Positions 39,112 through 48,800 of a stretch of 64,000 nucleotides of DNA are shown here, one piece after another (positions within the stretch are counted from its first letter, which is position 1; each line of letters begins with the position of its first letter). The position numbers and the translations under genes are program-made. A model generated the notes under the pieces. It had not been told where the DNA came from, ran no database searches, and saw only the letters and a list, made by a program, of their open reading frames with translations. The stretch spans positions 124,001 to 188,000 of the forward strand of contig NZ_PYGE01000002.1 of assembly GCF_003014555.1 (NCBI RefSeq), given 5' to 3'. This stretch comes from Haloactinopolyspora alba. Its GTDB lineage: Bacteria; Actinomycetota; Actinomycetes; Jiangellales; Jiangellaceae.

Positions 39112-39529
39112 GTGGGCTCCTGTGGGCAGTTCAGTCGTACCGATTGATGTGCGCACCCTAACGCGTCGTGTCCGGGGCGCAGACGACAAGGTCGCTGCGC
39201 GGGACGGAGCGCACCGGACACGGCGGCGGACTCGTCCGGAGTGTGATCGGCGGTTGGCGCTGACATGACAGTTGGTCAATAGTTGACGGACGATGATCAG
39301 CGTGAATATGCCGTGTGGTCATGATTCGGGGTACAGTGCCCACGACGCGCGGGGGTCGCATGGAGGGACGCGTCGCGTGGCGCGTTCCGGTGTGTGCTCC
39401 GGGCGGTGCCGTCAGGCCACCGGCCCGGTCGTCCATCTGGTGCGTGACCGGGGTTCGAGCGGCCGGCGGGAGCTGGTGACGACATGCTGGCGAGTGGCAC
39501 GACACAGGCGGGAGCGGTAAGGCGACGTC
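39112..39529. other. Upstream region of the Tad operon
   Basis: 418 bases without a credible gene. Possible promoter elements are TTGACG (39283-39288) with TATGCC 18 bases on, and a TACAGT (39332-39337). The 190-base stretch from there to the first Tad gene shows no clear structure. Confidence 0.35.
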
Positions 39530-40303
39530 ATGGCGGGGACAGTGCAGACCGGTGATGCGACGACGGATCGGCAGCGCGCACGCGAGCAGCGCGGCATCCG
39601 CAGCACCCAGCGGGCCAAGGCCGAAGGAAACCGACTCCCGGCGCCGCCACGGCAACGGCGGCCGGCGCTCGCGGCGCTGGCCGTGCTGCTGATCGTCGGC
39701 GGCGCCGCCGTGGCGGCGCTGCTGGCGCTGCGGGTCGACGAACGGGTGGCCGTCATCCAGGCGGGCGGCACCATCGAGGCCGGAGAGCAGATCACCCAGG
39801 CGCACCTGACGACGACGCGGGTGGCGGCGGAGAGCGAGCTGCTGATTCCCGAGTCGCAGATGCACGACCTGATCGGCCGCTACGCCTCCACCCGCATCAA
39901 CCAGGGCCAGCTGATCGACTCCACCATGACGAACGCGTCCGGCGCGATGAGCGGTGGCGGCGTCGCGGTCGGCGCGTCGCTGGCCAACGGGTTCGTGCCG
40001 GCGAGCGGGCTGTACGCCGGCGACGTCGTCGACCTCGTGTCCATCGCGAGCGGCCAGGGCGAGACCATCGTCGAGGACGCACGGGTGAGCTCCGCCGACT
40101 TCGCCGACAGCGGTGAGACCACGGCAGCGGGTGTCACCGCGACGTTCATCGTCGACCGCGAGGACAGTGCCGCCGTCGCCAACGTCGCCGCGACGAACCA
40201 GCTGGTCGTGGTGCTCGTCGAGCGGGGAGTGCCGTTCGAGGGCGAGAACGGCGGCGGCCAGAACGGCGGCGGCCAGGACAACGGCCAGAACGAGGGGGAA
40301 TGA
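39530..40303 (+). CDS. SAF-domain pilus assembly protein (CpaB/RcpC-like)
   Basis: 257 residues. A basic cytosolic start, a membrane helix (~45-68), a SAF-like domain (~75-130, GTIEAGEQITQAHLTTTRVA, YASTRINQGQLI) and an outer region are followed by a Gly/Gln/Asn-rich tail. It heads a Tad operon, where CpaB forms part of the periplasm-side conduit in other bacteria. In this Gram-positive it probably spans the wall. ATG 39530 has GGTAAGGCGA upstream. The next gene begins 4 bases after its stop. Confidence 0.8.
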   Translation: MAGTVQTGDATTDRQRAREQRGIRSTQRAKAEGNRLPAPPRQRRPALAALAVLLIVGGAAVAALLALRVDERVAVIQAGGTIEAGEQITQAHLTTTRVAAESELLIPESQMHDLIGRYASTRINQGQLIDSTMTNASGAMSGGGVAVGASLANGFVPASGLYAGDVVDLVSIASGQGETIVEDARVSSADFADSGETTAAGVTATFIVDREDSAAVANVAATNQLVVVLVERGVPFEGENGGGQNGGGQDNGQNEGE

Positions 40304-40307
40304 TCCG

Positions 40308-41090
40308 GTGCTGATCGCCTTCGCTTCGGCCAAGGGGTCTCCCGGCGTCACGACCACCGTGAACGCGCTGGGCGGGATCTGGCCGTCCGACGTCGTCATC
40401 GCCGATTTCGATCCTGCCGGCGGCGATCTGGCGCTGCGCCATCGCGGTGTCGAGGGAGAGCCGCTGGACAACGAGCGCGGCCTGCTGTCGCTCGCGGCCG
40501 CGGCCCGCCGGGGCGGCGCCGGCGAGGGCGACCTCGGCGAACACGTCCAGACCGCCGCGGGCGGGCTCGACATCATCGCGGGCGTCACCCGGCCGGAGCA
40601 GTTCACCGGCATCGGCGCGGCCTGGCCGTCGGTGGCGTCGATGCTGGCCGGCGCCTCGACCGACGTGCTGGTCGACTGCGGGCGCATCGTTCCGGGCACG
40701 CCGCTGCTGCCGGTGCTGACCGCCGCCGACGCCGTCGTGTTCGTCGCGCGACCGGGCGTGGAGTACTACGCGCACCTGCGGGAACGGCTGCGCTGGCTGG
40801 TGGAGCCGCTGCACGTCGGCGAGGCCGGCAGTATCCCGTTGGGCGTCGCCCTGCTGACCGGCAGCTCGGACACGTCGGCCCCGCGCGATCTCGACCGGCT
40901 GCTGCAGCACGACGGGCACCAGGTGACGGTGCTCGGGCGGGTGGCCGAGGATCACAAGGCCGCGGGCGCGCTCGCCGGCCGGTGGAGCCGGCGTATCGAC
41001 CGATCGTTGCTGGTCAGGTCGGCACGTGAACTGGCGGAGTCGGTTCGCGCGCTGGCCACGGTACGGACGCGGACCACGGCAAGGAGCTGA
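40308..41090 (+). CDS. TadZ/CpaE-like ParA-family protein
   Basis: 260 residues of the MinD/ParA fold. The Walker A equivalent SAKGSPGVTTT keeps the first Lys but has Val where the invariant lysine after glycine usually stands. VVIADFDPAGGDLALRH is the switch region, and VFVARPGVEYYAHLRERL a later strand. Such TadZ/CpaE proteins mark the pole or recruit the Tad machinery and can be weak or inactive ATPases. GTG 40308 follows CGAGGGGGA. Confidence 0.8.
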   Translation: MLIAFASAKGSPGVTTTVNALGGIWPSDVVIADFDPAGGDLALRHRGVEGEPLDNERGLLSLAAAARRGGAGEGDLGEHVQTAAGGLDIIAGVTRPEQFTGIGAAWPSVASMLAGASTDVLVDCGRIVPGTPLLPVLTAADAVVFVARPGVEYYAHLRERLRWLVEPLHVGEAGSIPLGVALLTGSSDTSAPRDLDRLLQHDGHQVTVLGRVAEDHKAAGALAGRWSRRIDRSLLVRSARELAESVRALATVRTRTTARS

Positions 41091-41096
41091 CGCACG

Positions 41097-42401
41097 TTGG
41101 ATCAGAACCTCATCCGTCGCCTGCGCGAAGAGGTCGCCGAAACGCTGGCACGGCAGCGCCGCGACGACGCCGCCAACGGTGTCGTGCCGATGACCGGCGA
41201 GGACGAACGGCAGTTCGCCCGCGCCGTCATCGGCCGGGTGCTCGACTCGTACGCCCGCGAGGAGATCACGGCCGGGCGCACCCCGCCGACGGCCGAGGAA
41301 GAGGAGGAGATCTCCTCCGGCATCCACGCCGCGCTGTTCGGCGTGGGCCGGCTGCAGCCGCTGCTGGACGACCTCGAGGTCGAGAACATCGACATCAACG
41401 GCTGCGACCAGGTGTTCATCCAGTACGCCGACGGCCGCGAGGTCAACGGCGCGCCGGTGGCCGAGAGCGACGACGAGCTCGTCGAGCTGGTGCAGATCCT
41501 CGGCGCCTACTCCGGGCTGACGAGCCGCCCGTTCGACTCGGCAAACCCGCAGCTGGACATGCGCCTGCCCGACGGCAGCCGGCTCTCGGCGGTCATGGGG
41601 GTGTGCGCGCGTCCGGCGGTGTCCATCCGGCGCGCCCGGCTGGCGCGGGTGCACCTGGACGAGATGGTCGGCTACGGCACGGTCAGCGAGGAACTGGCCG
41701 CCTTCCTGTCGGCGGCGGTGGCCGCGCGGAAGAACATCATGATCGCCGGGGCGACGAACGCGGGAAAGACGACGCTGCTGCGCGCCCTGGCCAACGAGAT
41801 CCCGTCCGACGAACGGCTCATCACCGTCGAGCGTGCGCTGGAGCTGGGGCTCGGCGAGTTCCCCGACCTGCACCCCAACGTGGTGTCGTTCGAGGAGCGG
41901 CTGCCGAACTCCGAGGGTCAGGGCGCCATCACGATGGCCGAGCTGGTCCGTCGCAGCCTGCGCATGAACCCGAGCCGGGTCATCGTCGGTGAGGTGCTCG
42001 GTGACGAGATCGTCACCATGCTCAACGCGATGAGCCAGGGCAACGACGGGTCGCTGTCGACGATCCACGCCAACAGTTCCATCGAGGTGTTCAACCGCAT
42101 CTCGACCTACGCCATCCAGTCGGTGGAGCGGCTGCCGGTCGACGCGACGATGATGCTCATCGCCGGCGCCATCGACTTCGTCGTCTTCGTCGAGAAGCGC
42201 AACGAGTTCGCCGAGGGCGGGCGGCTGCGCCGGTTCGTGTCCAGCATCCGCGAGATCAACGGCGTCGACGGGCGGGTGCTGTCCAGCGAGGTGTTCGCGG
42301 CCGGCCCGGACGGCGTCGCCGTGCCGGCCGCGCCGATCTCGTGCATCGACGACCTCATCGCGGTGGGTTACGACGCCCACGGGTCGCAGGTGGTGGCATG
42401 A
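41097..42401 (+). CDS. TadA/CpaF-type secretion ATPase
   Basis: 434 residues of the PilT/VirB11 family. Walker A is GATNAGKTT near residue 219-227. It is followed by the acidic box LITVERALELGLGEF, Walker B RVIVGEVLGDEI and the His box GSLSTIHANSS. It powers assembly and retraction of Flp pili from the cytosol. The start is TTG 41097 with AAGGAG 10 bases upstream; no ATG or GTG fits better. Its TGA overlaps the TadB start. Confidence 0.92.
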   Translation: MDQNLIRRLREEVAETLARQRRDDAANGVVPMTGEDERQFARAVIGRVLDSYAREEITAGRTPPTAEEEEEISSGIHAALFGVGRLQPLLDDLEVENIDINGCDQVFIQYADGREVNGAPVAESDDELVELVQILGAYSGLTSRPFDSANPQLDMRLPDGSRLSAVMGVCARPAVSIRRARLARVHLDEMVGYGTVSEELAAFLSAAVAARKNIMIAGATNAGKTTLLRALANEIPSDERLITVERALELGLGEFPDLHPNVVSFEERLPNSEGQGAITMAELVRRSLRMNPSRVIVGEVLGDEIVTMLNAMSQGNDGSLSTIHANSSIEVFNRISTYAIQSVERLPVDATMMLIAGAIDFVVFVEKRNEFAEGGRLRRFVSSIREINGVDGRVLSSEVFAAGPDGVAVPAAPISCIDDLIAVGYDAHGSQVVA

Positions 42402-43264
42402 GCCAGTCCATCCTGCTGATCACGCTCGTCGGGGCGGTCGTCGGCGCGGGCATCCTGCTGCTCGTGTACGCGCTCCGCGGCACCGAGGCCAAGCCGCCGT
42501 CGCCGAACGCCTCGGCCCGCTCGGTGATCGAGCGGCTGGGACGGCAGACGGTCCTCGGCATCGGCGGCGGCATCGTGACGCTGGCCGTGACCAGGTGGCC
42601 GGTCGCGGCCGTCGGCGGCGGGTTGCTGGTCGCGTTCTGGCCCGCGCTGTTCGGCGGCGCCAAGTCCGAGCGTGACGCCATCGCCCGCCTGGACGGGCTG
42701 GCGTCGTGGACGGAGTCGCTGCGCGACACCATCGCCGGCGCCGTGGGTCTCGAGCAGGCGATCCCGGCGACCGTCTACGCGGCGTCGCCGTCGATCCAGC
42801 CCCAGCTTCGGCTGCTGGCCGACCGGCTGCGTATCCGCCAGCCGATGCCGGAGGCGCTGCAGGGCTTCGCCGACGACCTCGACGACGCCAGCGCCGACCT
42901 GATCGTCTCCGCGCTGATCCTGAACTCGCGGCTGCGTGGTCCGGGGCTGCGCCAGGTGCTCGGCTCGCTGGCCGACTCCGCGCGCGCCGAGCTGGACATG
43001 CGCCAGCGGGTCATGGCCGGCCGGGCGAGCACGCGGCGGTCGGTGCAGATCGTGGTGATGTTCAGCCTGACGTTCATGATCGGTCTGTCGGTGATCAACC
43101 GCGAGTACGTCGAGCCGTACTCCGAGCCCATCGGGCAGGTCGTGCTCGGCATCATCCTGGCGATCTTCGCTCTCGGATTCATCTGGATGCGGCGGCTGGC
43201 CTCGTTCGAGACACCCGCGCGGTTCCTCGTCACCGACACGGAGCATGCCGAGGTGCGGTCATGA
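42398..43264 (+). CDS. TadB-like type II secretion F-domain protein
   Basis: 288 residues. Membrane helices at ~5-25, ~48-80, ~215-232 and ~247-265 flank a cytosolic T2SSF domain (LDGLASWTESLRDTIAGAVGLEQAI, LADSARAELDMRQRVMAGRAS). With TadC it forms the inner-membrane platform. ATG 42398 overlaps the TadA stop (ATGA), and its own stop overlaps TadC. Confidence 0.88.
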   Translation: MSQSILLITLVGAVVGAGILLLVYALRGTEAKPPSPNASARSVIERLGRQTVLGIGGGIVTLAVTRWPVAAVGGGLLVAFWPALFGGAKSERDAIARLDGLASWTESLRDTIAGAVGLEQAIPATVYAASPSIQPQLRLLADRLRIRQPMPEALQGFADDLDDASADLIVSALILNSRLRGPGLRQVLGSLADSARAELDMRQRVMAGRASTRRSVQIVVMFSLTFMIGLSVINREYVEPYSEPIGQVVLGIILAIFALGFIWMRRLASFETPARFLVTDTEHAEVRS

Positions 43265-44184
43265 CGTTGATCCTGCTGGGCGGCGCCGTCGTGGGGCTCG
43301 GACTGCTGCTGCTGGGCATCGTGCTGTCCACGCCGAAGGTCAACCCGGCGGCCGCGCTGGCCAAGCTCGACACCGAGCGCTCTCGTGCCCGGCACGAACG
43401 GCTGACGGCGGTGTCCATCGACCCGCGGCAGGTCCGCGAGTCGGCGTCGCTGCGCCGGTTCGGCGGCCGGCTGCGCGACACGATCGAAGGGCTCGGCCTC
43501 GACCTCGGCTCGATCCGCCGTGACCTGTCGCTGATGGACCGCTCGCTCGAGGGGCATCTCGCCACGACGGTGCTCATGGCGCTCGGCGGGTTCCTGACAC
43601 CGGTGGTGTTGGGCACCGTGCTGTCTGCGGTGAACGCGCCGTTCGGCATCGGCGCCTCGGTGATCATCGGTATCGTGCTGGCGCTCGTGTTCGCGGTGGT
43701 GCCGACGATGACCATGCGGTCGAACGCGGCCGATCGGCGGCGCGACTTCCGGCACGTCGTCGGCTCGTTCCTCGACCTGGTGGCGATGAACCTCTCCGGT
43801 GGGCGCGGCGTCCCGGAGGCGCTGCAGGCGGCGTCGTCACTCAGCGACGGGTGGGGGATGGTCCGCATCCGCGACACGCTGCTGACCGCGCGGCTGCACG
43901 GTGTCACGCCGTGGGCCGCGCTCGGCGAGCTCGGCGACGACGTCGGCGTGGACGAGCTGCGCGACATGGCGGCGGCGCTGGCCTTGGTCGCCGAGGACGG
44001 CGCCAAGGTGCGAGAGTCGCTGTCGGCCCGGGCGTCGTCGCTGCGTCGGCGCGAGCTGGCGGAGGTCGAGGGCAAGGCCGGCCAGCGCTCGCAGTCGATG
44101 CTGGTGGCGCAGCTGCTGTTGTGCGTCGGCTTCCTCATCTTCCTCGTCTACCCGGCGCTGATGGATGTGCTCAGCCAGGGCTGA
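43261..44184 (+). CDS. TadC-like type II secretion F-domain protein
   Basis: 307 residues, similar in layout to TadB: an N-terminal helix, a paired hydrophobic block (~100-150), a T2SSF domain (GSFLDLVAMNLSGGRGVPEALQ, RARASSLRRRELAEVEG-like) and a C-terminal helix ending VYPALMDVLSQG. ATG 43261 overlaps the TadB stop by 4 bases. The two platform proteins are probably made in equal amounts. Confidence 0.88.
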   Translation: MTLILLGGAVVGLGLLLLGIVLSTPKVNPAAALAKLDTERSRARHERLTAVSIDPRQVRESASLRRFGGRLRDTIEGLGLDLGSIRRDLSLMDRSLEGHLATTVLMALGGFLTPVVLGTVLSAVNAPFGIGASVIIGIVLALVFAVVPTMTMRSNAADRRRDFRHVVGSFLDLVAMNLSGGRGVPEALQAASSLSDGWGMVRIRDTLLTARLHGVTPWAALGELGDDVGVDELRDMAAALALVAEDGAKVRESLSARASSLRRRELAEVEGKAGQRSQSMLVAQLLLCVGFLIFLVYPALMDVLSQG

Positions 44185-44250
44185 CGAGACAAGACAACCG
44201 AAGACCGGGCAGAATCCGACGGAACCGACCCGACCAGGAGATCAACCGAC

Positions 44251-44481
44251 ATGAATCTCAAGACAACGCCCGACTCCCCGCTGGGGTGGCTGCTGCTGAC
44301 CCTACGGGTCCATACCGACCGTGCCCGCAGCGCGCCGGATCGTGGCGCGTCGGCCATCGAGTTCGTGATCATCACGGCCGTCCTGGTGGCGCTCGCCGGT
44401 GCGGTGGGCCTGGTCATCTACAACCTGGTGAAGGACGAAGCCGACTCCATCGAGATCCCGGACGCTCCGGGCGGACCCTGA
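44251..44481 (+). CDS. Flp-type pilin
   Basis: 76 residues. A basic leader precedes RGASAIEFVIITAVLVALAGAVGLVIYNL: the Gly-Ala junction with Glu five residues into the mature part is the type IV/Flp prepilin cleavage pattern, followed by one membrane helix and a short acidic tail. AGGAG lies 9 bases before ATG 44251. It is likely the major pilin, and it is the only Tad gene with its own 66-base leader. No prepilin peptidase (TadV/CpaA) gene is in the window. Confidence 0.8.
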   Translation: MNLKTTPDSPLGWLLLTLRVHTDRARSAPDRGASAIEFVIITAVLVALAGAVGLVIYNLVKDEADSIEIPDAPGGP

Positions 44482-44489
44482 GCCTCGCC

Positions 44490-44897
44490 GTGTTGCCCGA
44501 ACGTCTGCGGCGGCTGCGATCACAACGCGGCGCGAGCACCATCGAGCTCGCGTTGTACACCCCGATCATGTTCCTGATCATCTTCGTGATCGTGCAGTTC
44601 ACCCTGACGTGGCACGGCAATCAGGTGGCCTCGTCCGCGGCGCGGGTCGCCGCCCGCGAGGCGCGTACCGGCGGCGGCACGCCGCAGGCGCTGGATGCCG
44701 CCGAGGCGGCGGCCGTCGACTACGCCGAGGTCGTCGGCAACGGGCAACTCGTCGACATCCGGGTCGAGGCGGTCCGGGTGGGCGACAACGTCCGGGTGAC
44801 CGTCAGCGGCCGGGCCAACGAGATCATCAACAACCTCTCGCCCCGGGTGTCCCAGACGGTCGAGGGTCCGGTCGAGCAGTTCGTCCCGGACACGTGA
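44490..44897 (+). CDS. TadE-like pseudopilin
   Basis: 135 residues with RGASTIELALYTPIMFLIIFVIVQF near the N-terminus, a TadE prepilin-like segment, and a ~95-residue outer domain. GTG 44490 is used; it starts 9 bases after the pilin stop. Its TGA overlaps the next start (GTGA). Minor pilin roles are known for TadE/F proteins. Confidence 0.85.
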   Translation: MLPERLRRLRSQRGASTIELALYTPIMFLIIFVIVQFTLTWHGNQVASSAARVAAREARTGGGTPQALDAAEAAAVDYAEVVGNGQLVDIRVEAVRVGDNVRVTVSGRANEIINNLSPRVSQTVEGPVEQFVPDT

Positions 44898-45322
44898 TCG
44901 CCATGGTGGGGGTCGTTCGCCGGTGGGGGCGGCAGCGGGGTTCCATGGCCGTCGAGGTCGTGCTGCTGGCGCCGGTGCTGATCGCGATGATGATGCTGGT
45001 GGTCGGGCTCGGCCGGTACGTCGACCGCTCCGGTGACGTCGACGCGATCGCGCGCGACGCGGTGCGTGCGGCGTCGTTGCAGCGCACCATGGGCGACGCG
45101 CTCGAGGCCGCGAACACGATCATCGACCGGTCCACCCCGGCCGGGACGACGTGCCAGAACGTCAGCAGCTTCGGCGGGAGTTTCGCCTCGGGCGAGGAGA
45201 TCACGCTGCAGGTCCGCTGCGAGGTGTCCTTCGACGGGCTCGGCTTCATCGGACTGCCCGGCGGTGCCACGATGGTCGGCGAGAGTTCCGCCCCGATCGA
45301 CACGTTGCGGAGGACGTCGTGA
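44894..45322 (+). CDS. TadE/TadF-like pseudopilin
   Basis: 142 residues. RGSMAVEVVLLAPVLIAMMMLVVGLGRY is a second TadE-type segment; a DUF4320-like extracellular part with a Cys pair (TTCQNV, VRCEV) follows. GTG 44894 overlaps the TadE stop; ATG 44903 is an alternative. The stop overlaps the TadG-like gene. Confidence 0.82.
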   Translation: MIAMVGVVRRWGRQRGSMAVEVVLLAPVLIAMMMLVVGLGRYVDRSGDVDAIARDAVRAASLQRTMGDALEAANTIIDRSTPAGTTCQNVSSFGGSFASGEEITLQVRCEVSFDGLGFIGLPGGATMVGESSAPIDTLRRTS

Positions 45323-45771
45323 TCCGGCGGCTGCGGGCACGGGTCGGTGTCGGCCGTGCGGAGTCCGGCGCGATCAGCGCGATGATCATCACGATGCTCC
45401 TCATGCTGTTCGTGCTGGCCGGCCTGGTCGTCGACGGCGGGTTCGCACTGAACGCGCGCGAGAAGGTGTACGACGACGCCGAGCAGGCCGCGCGCGCCGC
45501 GGCGAACCAGATCGACATCGAGCATCTGCGCGCCACCGGTGAGGTGGTCATCATGCAGGCCGCGGCCGTGCAGCGCGCCGAGCAGTACATGAGCGAACGC
45601 GGTTACGCCCCCGGCAGGGTCAACGTCGACGTCGGCGCGGGCGAGGTGACGGTGTGGGCCGAGCGGACCGTTGACACGTCGCTGCTGCAGCTCATCATGA
45701 TCGACGAGTACAACGTCGAGGGTCAGGCCACGTCCCGTCCCGCGGTAGGGATCACCGGGGAGGCACCATGA
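45319..45771 (+). CDS. TadG-like pilus-associated protein
   Basis: 150 residues. The N-terminal segment GAISAMIITMLLMLFVLAGLVVDGGFALNAREKVYDDAEQAARAAAN is a TadG/Tad-domain hydrophobic start; the von Willebrand part of longer TadG proteins is missing. GTG 45319 overlaps the upstream stop, and its TGA overlaps a 42-codon ORF that leads to the LysM-BTAD gene. Confidence 0.82.
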   Translation: MIRRLRARVGVGRAESGAISAMIITMLLMLFVLAGLVVDGGFALNAREKVYDDAEQAARAAANQIDIEHLRATGEVVIMQAAAVQRAEQYMSERGYAPGRVNVDVGAGEVTVWAERTVDTSLLQLIMIDEYNVEGQATSRPAVGITGEAP

Positions 45772-45896
45772 GCATGGCGGCACGCGTCGTCGTCGACGGC
45801 GGCGCCGAGTCCGGCCGGCGTTGCCGGACCGGCAGGATCGGCCCGGCAGAATCGTTCTGGCGGCGAGCGAGGAGTGGAGCGGACCAGGCAGCATGA
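45768..45896 (+). CDS. 42-codon bridging ORF
   Basis: ATG 45768 overlaps the TadG-like stop by 4 bases, and its TGA (45894-45896) overlaps the ATG of the LysM-BTAD gene by 4 bases. The product is Arg/Gly-rich with one Cys and no recognised family. It may serve to carry ribosomes from the pilus genes to the large regulator gene rather than to make a stable protein. Confidence 0.4.
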   Translation: MSMAARVVVDGGAESGRRCRTGRIGPAESFWRRARSGADQAA

Positions 45897-48800
45897 GTCG
45901 AGAGCAACGGGATCGCGGAACCGGCGGCGCGCGGCGGGCGGGGCGCCGGGCCAATGCCGCGTCGCGCGACGTGCGGCCGGTCAGCCCGGACGAGGTGACC
46001 CCGGCCTCCACCGTGCGCGAGACCGGGCCACAGCGCTTCCAGCAGCGCCAGGCGGCCGACCCGGAGCGCGGCGGGTTCCAGGCGTTCGCCGCCGGACTGG
46101 CGCTGCTGTTCCTGGTCGCCGGTGTGCCGGCGGCGCTGATCCTGCTGGGTGGTGCGCCGCCGATACCGACGTCCTGGCCCGGTCGCGCGGAGCTGACCGG
46201 CACCATCGGCGCCGAACAGCTGGTGGGCGTGCTGTTGTGGGTCGTGTGGCTGGCCTGGCTGCAGTTCCTCGTCTGCGTGTTGACGGAGTTGCGCAGTGGT
46301 CTGCGCGGCGTCGGCCTGCCCAACCGGGTGCCGCTGTCCGGGCCGACGCAACGCTTCGCCCGGGTGCTGGTGGCCTCGGTGCTGGTCGCGACCGCCGCGG
46401 TGGGGCAGGCGAGCGCCGCTGCCCCCGGAACCAACGACACCCCCGCACCGTCCACGTCGACGTCGGTGTCGGCCTCGGCCGAGGCCGACACCGGCACGGA
46501 GTACGACGGCACCGTGCGCGGGAGCGTTCAGGAGCAGTCCGGCGCGTCGGCACAGCAGCAGGAACAGGCGCAGGCCCAAGCGGAGGGCGAGGTCGAGTAC
46601 CGCCTCGGCGACATGGTCCTGGACGAGGAGGAGGGCCGCGAGCTCGTCGGCCGGAAGGTGTACGTCGTCCAGCCGCCCGAGGGCCGTTACCACGACAACC
46701 TCTGGGACATCGCCGAGCGCACCCTCGGTGACGGACGGCGTTACCAGGAGATCTACGAGCTCAACCGCGGCCGGACCCAGCCGGACGGGCACGAGCTGTC
46801 CCTGGCCCGGCTGATCTACCCGAACTGGCTGCTGATCGTTCCCGACGACGCCAAGGGTGTGCCGACGGTCACGGCCGAGAAGCCGGCACCGCCGGAGACG
46901 CCGGCGCCTCCGGCGACACCGCCGGGGCCGCCCGGCCAGGAGGGCACGCAGGGCACCGAGGGCACCGGCCAGGCCGAGGCCGACACCGGCGGCGCCGACA
47001 TGTTCGCCGACTTCGCCGCGGCCGGCGAGGCCGAGGCGATCAGCACCAACCCGCACGCGGGGCTCGCCGACGCAGGGCTGCTCGCTGCCGGGGTGCTGGC
47101 CGCCATCGAGGTGCTCCGGCGCCGCCGCCGTACCCCGGAGCCGACGGACGACGAGGTCGAGGCCGAGGTCGCGCTGCGCATCGGCGCCGACCCGGACCGG
47201 GCACGGTGGCTCGACCACGCGCTGCGCAGTCTCGCGGCCGGGTGCCAGCAGGAGCGCTTGGCGCTGCCGCCGGTGTACGCGGCCGTGGTCGACAACACGT
47301 CGGTCGAGTTGCTGCTGGCGCCGGCCCGCGCCGAGGCGCCGTCGCCATGGGCCGTCATGGACGACGGGCGACGCTGGCGCCTCGACCGGTCCGAGGTGAA
47401 GGTGGGCGACGAGCTGAGCGGCAACGTCCTGGCTCCGTACCCCGGCCTGGTGTCGCTGGGCCGCAACGGCGAGCGTGACCTGCTGGTCGACCTCGAGGCC
47501 GCCGGCGGGCCGATCAGCGTCGACGGTGACCCGGAGGCGACCATCGAGGTGGTCACCGCGCTGGCGGTCGAGCTCGCCACGAACCAGTGGTCCGATCACC
47601 TGCGGGTCACCGCGGACGGGCTGCCCGAGGCGCTCGACGCCTTCGACTCGGGGCGGCTGCGACTCGTCGACGGCGTCGAGCCGATGCTGCCCGAGCTGGC
47701 CGCGCGCCGGTCGGACCGGCTGGGCACGGACGTGCTCACCGGCAGGGTGCGCCCGGGCGGTTCCGGCAGCTGGATGCCCGAGTATCTCGTCCTGGGAACT
47801 CCGCCGTCGGCGGAGCTGGCCGAGCAGCTGGTGGCGTTGACCAGCGCCGCCGGGCGTTCGCCGCTGGGCGTGATCGCCGCCGGTGCCATACCGGGCGCGC
47901 GGTGGCGGATCTCCGTCGACGCGTCGGGAACGCTCGAACTGCCCGCGCTCGGGCTGAGCGTGCAGGCCAACCGGCTGTCGTGGCGCAGCATCGACGCCCT
48001 CGTCGGCCTGGTGGACCCGGAACGCGGTCAGGAGCCCGATCCGTCCGGGGGCGGCCTGCCCGGCGCGTGGTCGCCGGACCTGCGTCCGGAGGTGCCACAG
48101 GTGCGTTCGGTGGTCGCGGAGGCGGACCTGGCCACCGCTCCGGTACGGGTGTACATCCTCGGACCGGTGGTGGTGCAGGCGCGCAGCGAGATCGAGGAGG
48201 AGCGGCGCGCGCTGGCGACCGAGATCATCGTGCACCTCGCGCTGCACCGCGAGGGGGTGCACCCGACGGTGCTCGCGTCGGCGGTGTGGCCGCAGGGCGT
48301 CACGGCGTCGGTGCGCGAGGCGACGTTCGCGCGGGTGCGCGAGTGGCTCGGCGTCGACCAGTCCGGTTCGCCGTACGTGCTCATGACCGAGGACGGGCGG
48401 ATGCGGCTGAGCGACGCGGTGGTGCTCGACTGGGACGTGGTGTGCTCGTTGCTCAGCCAGGCGCGCCAGGTGCGGCGACCGGCCGAGGAGGCCGATCTGC
48501 TGCGGCGGGCGCTGCGGGTGGCGCGCGGACCGGTGCTCAGCGAGCGGCCGCAGGGACGATACTCGTGGCTCGCCCGCGCGCGCGTCGAGCGGGTCGCCTC
48601 GGACCTGCTGGTCGACGCGGCGCACCGGTTGTCGAACATCACGCTCGAAGGCGGCGACCCGGGCACGGCGGGGGCGTCGGCGCGTGCGGGCCTGCGGGTG
48701 CGTCCGTCCGAGCAGGTGTTGTGGCGTGACCTGCTGCAGGCTCAGCACGCCGTGGACGGTCGTGGCGGCGTCATCGCGGTCGAGAGTGAGATGACCGAGA

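Noticed and set aside
39293-39520. A 75-codon frame before the Tad operon
   Set aside because: No ribosome site, Arg/Cys/His-rich chance composition, lies in the promoter region.
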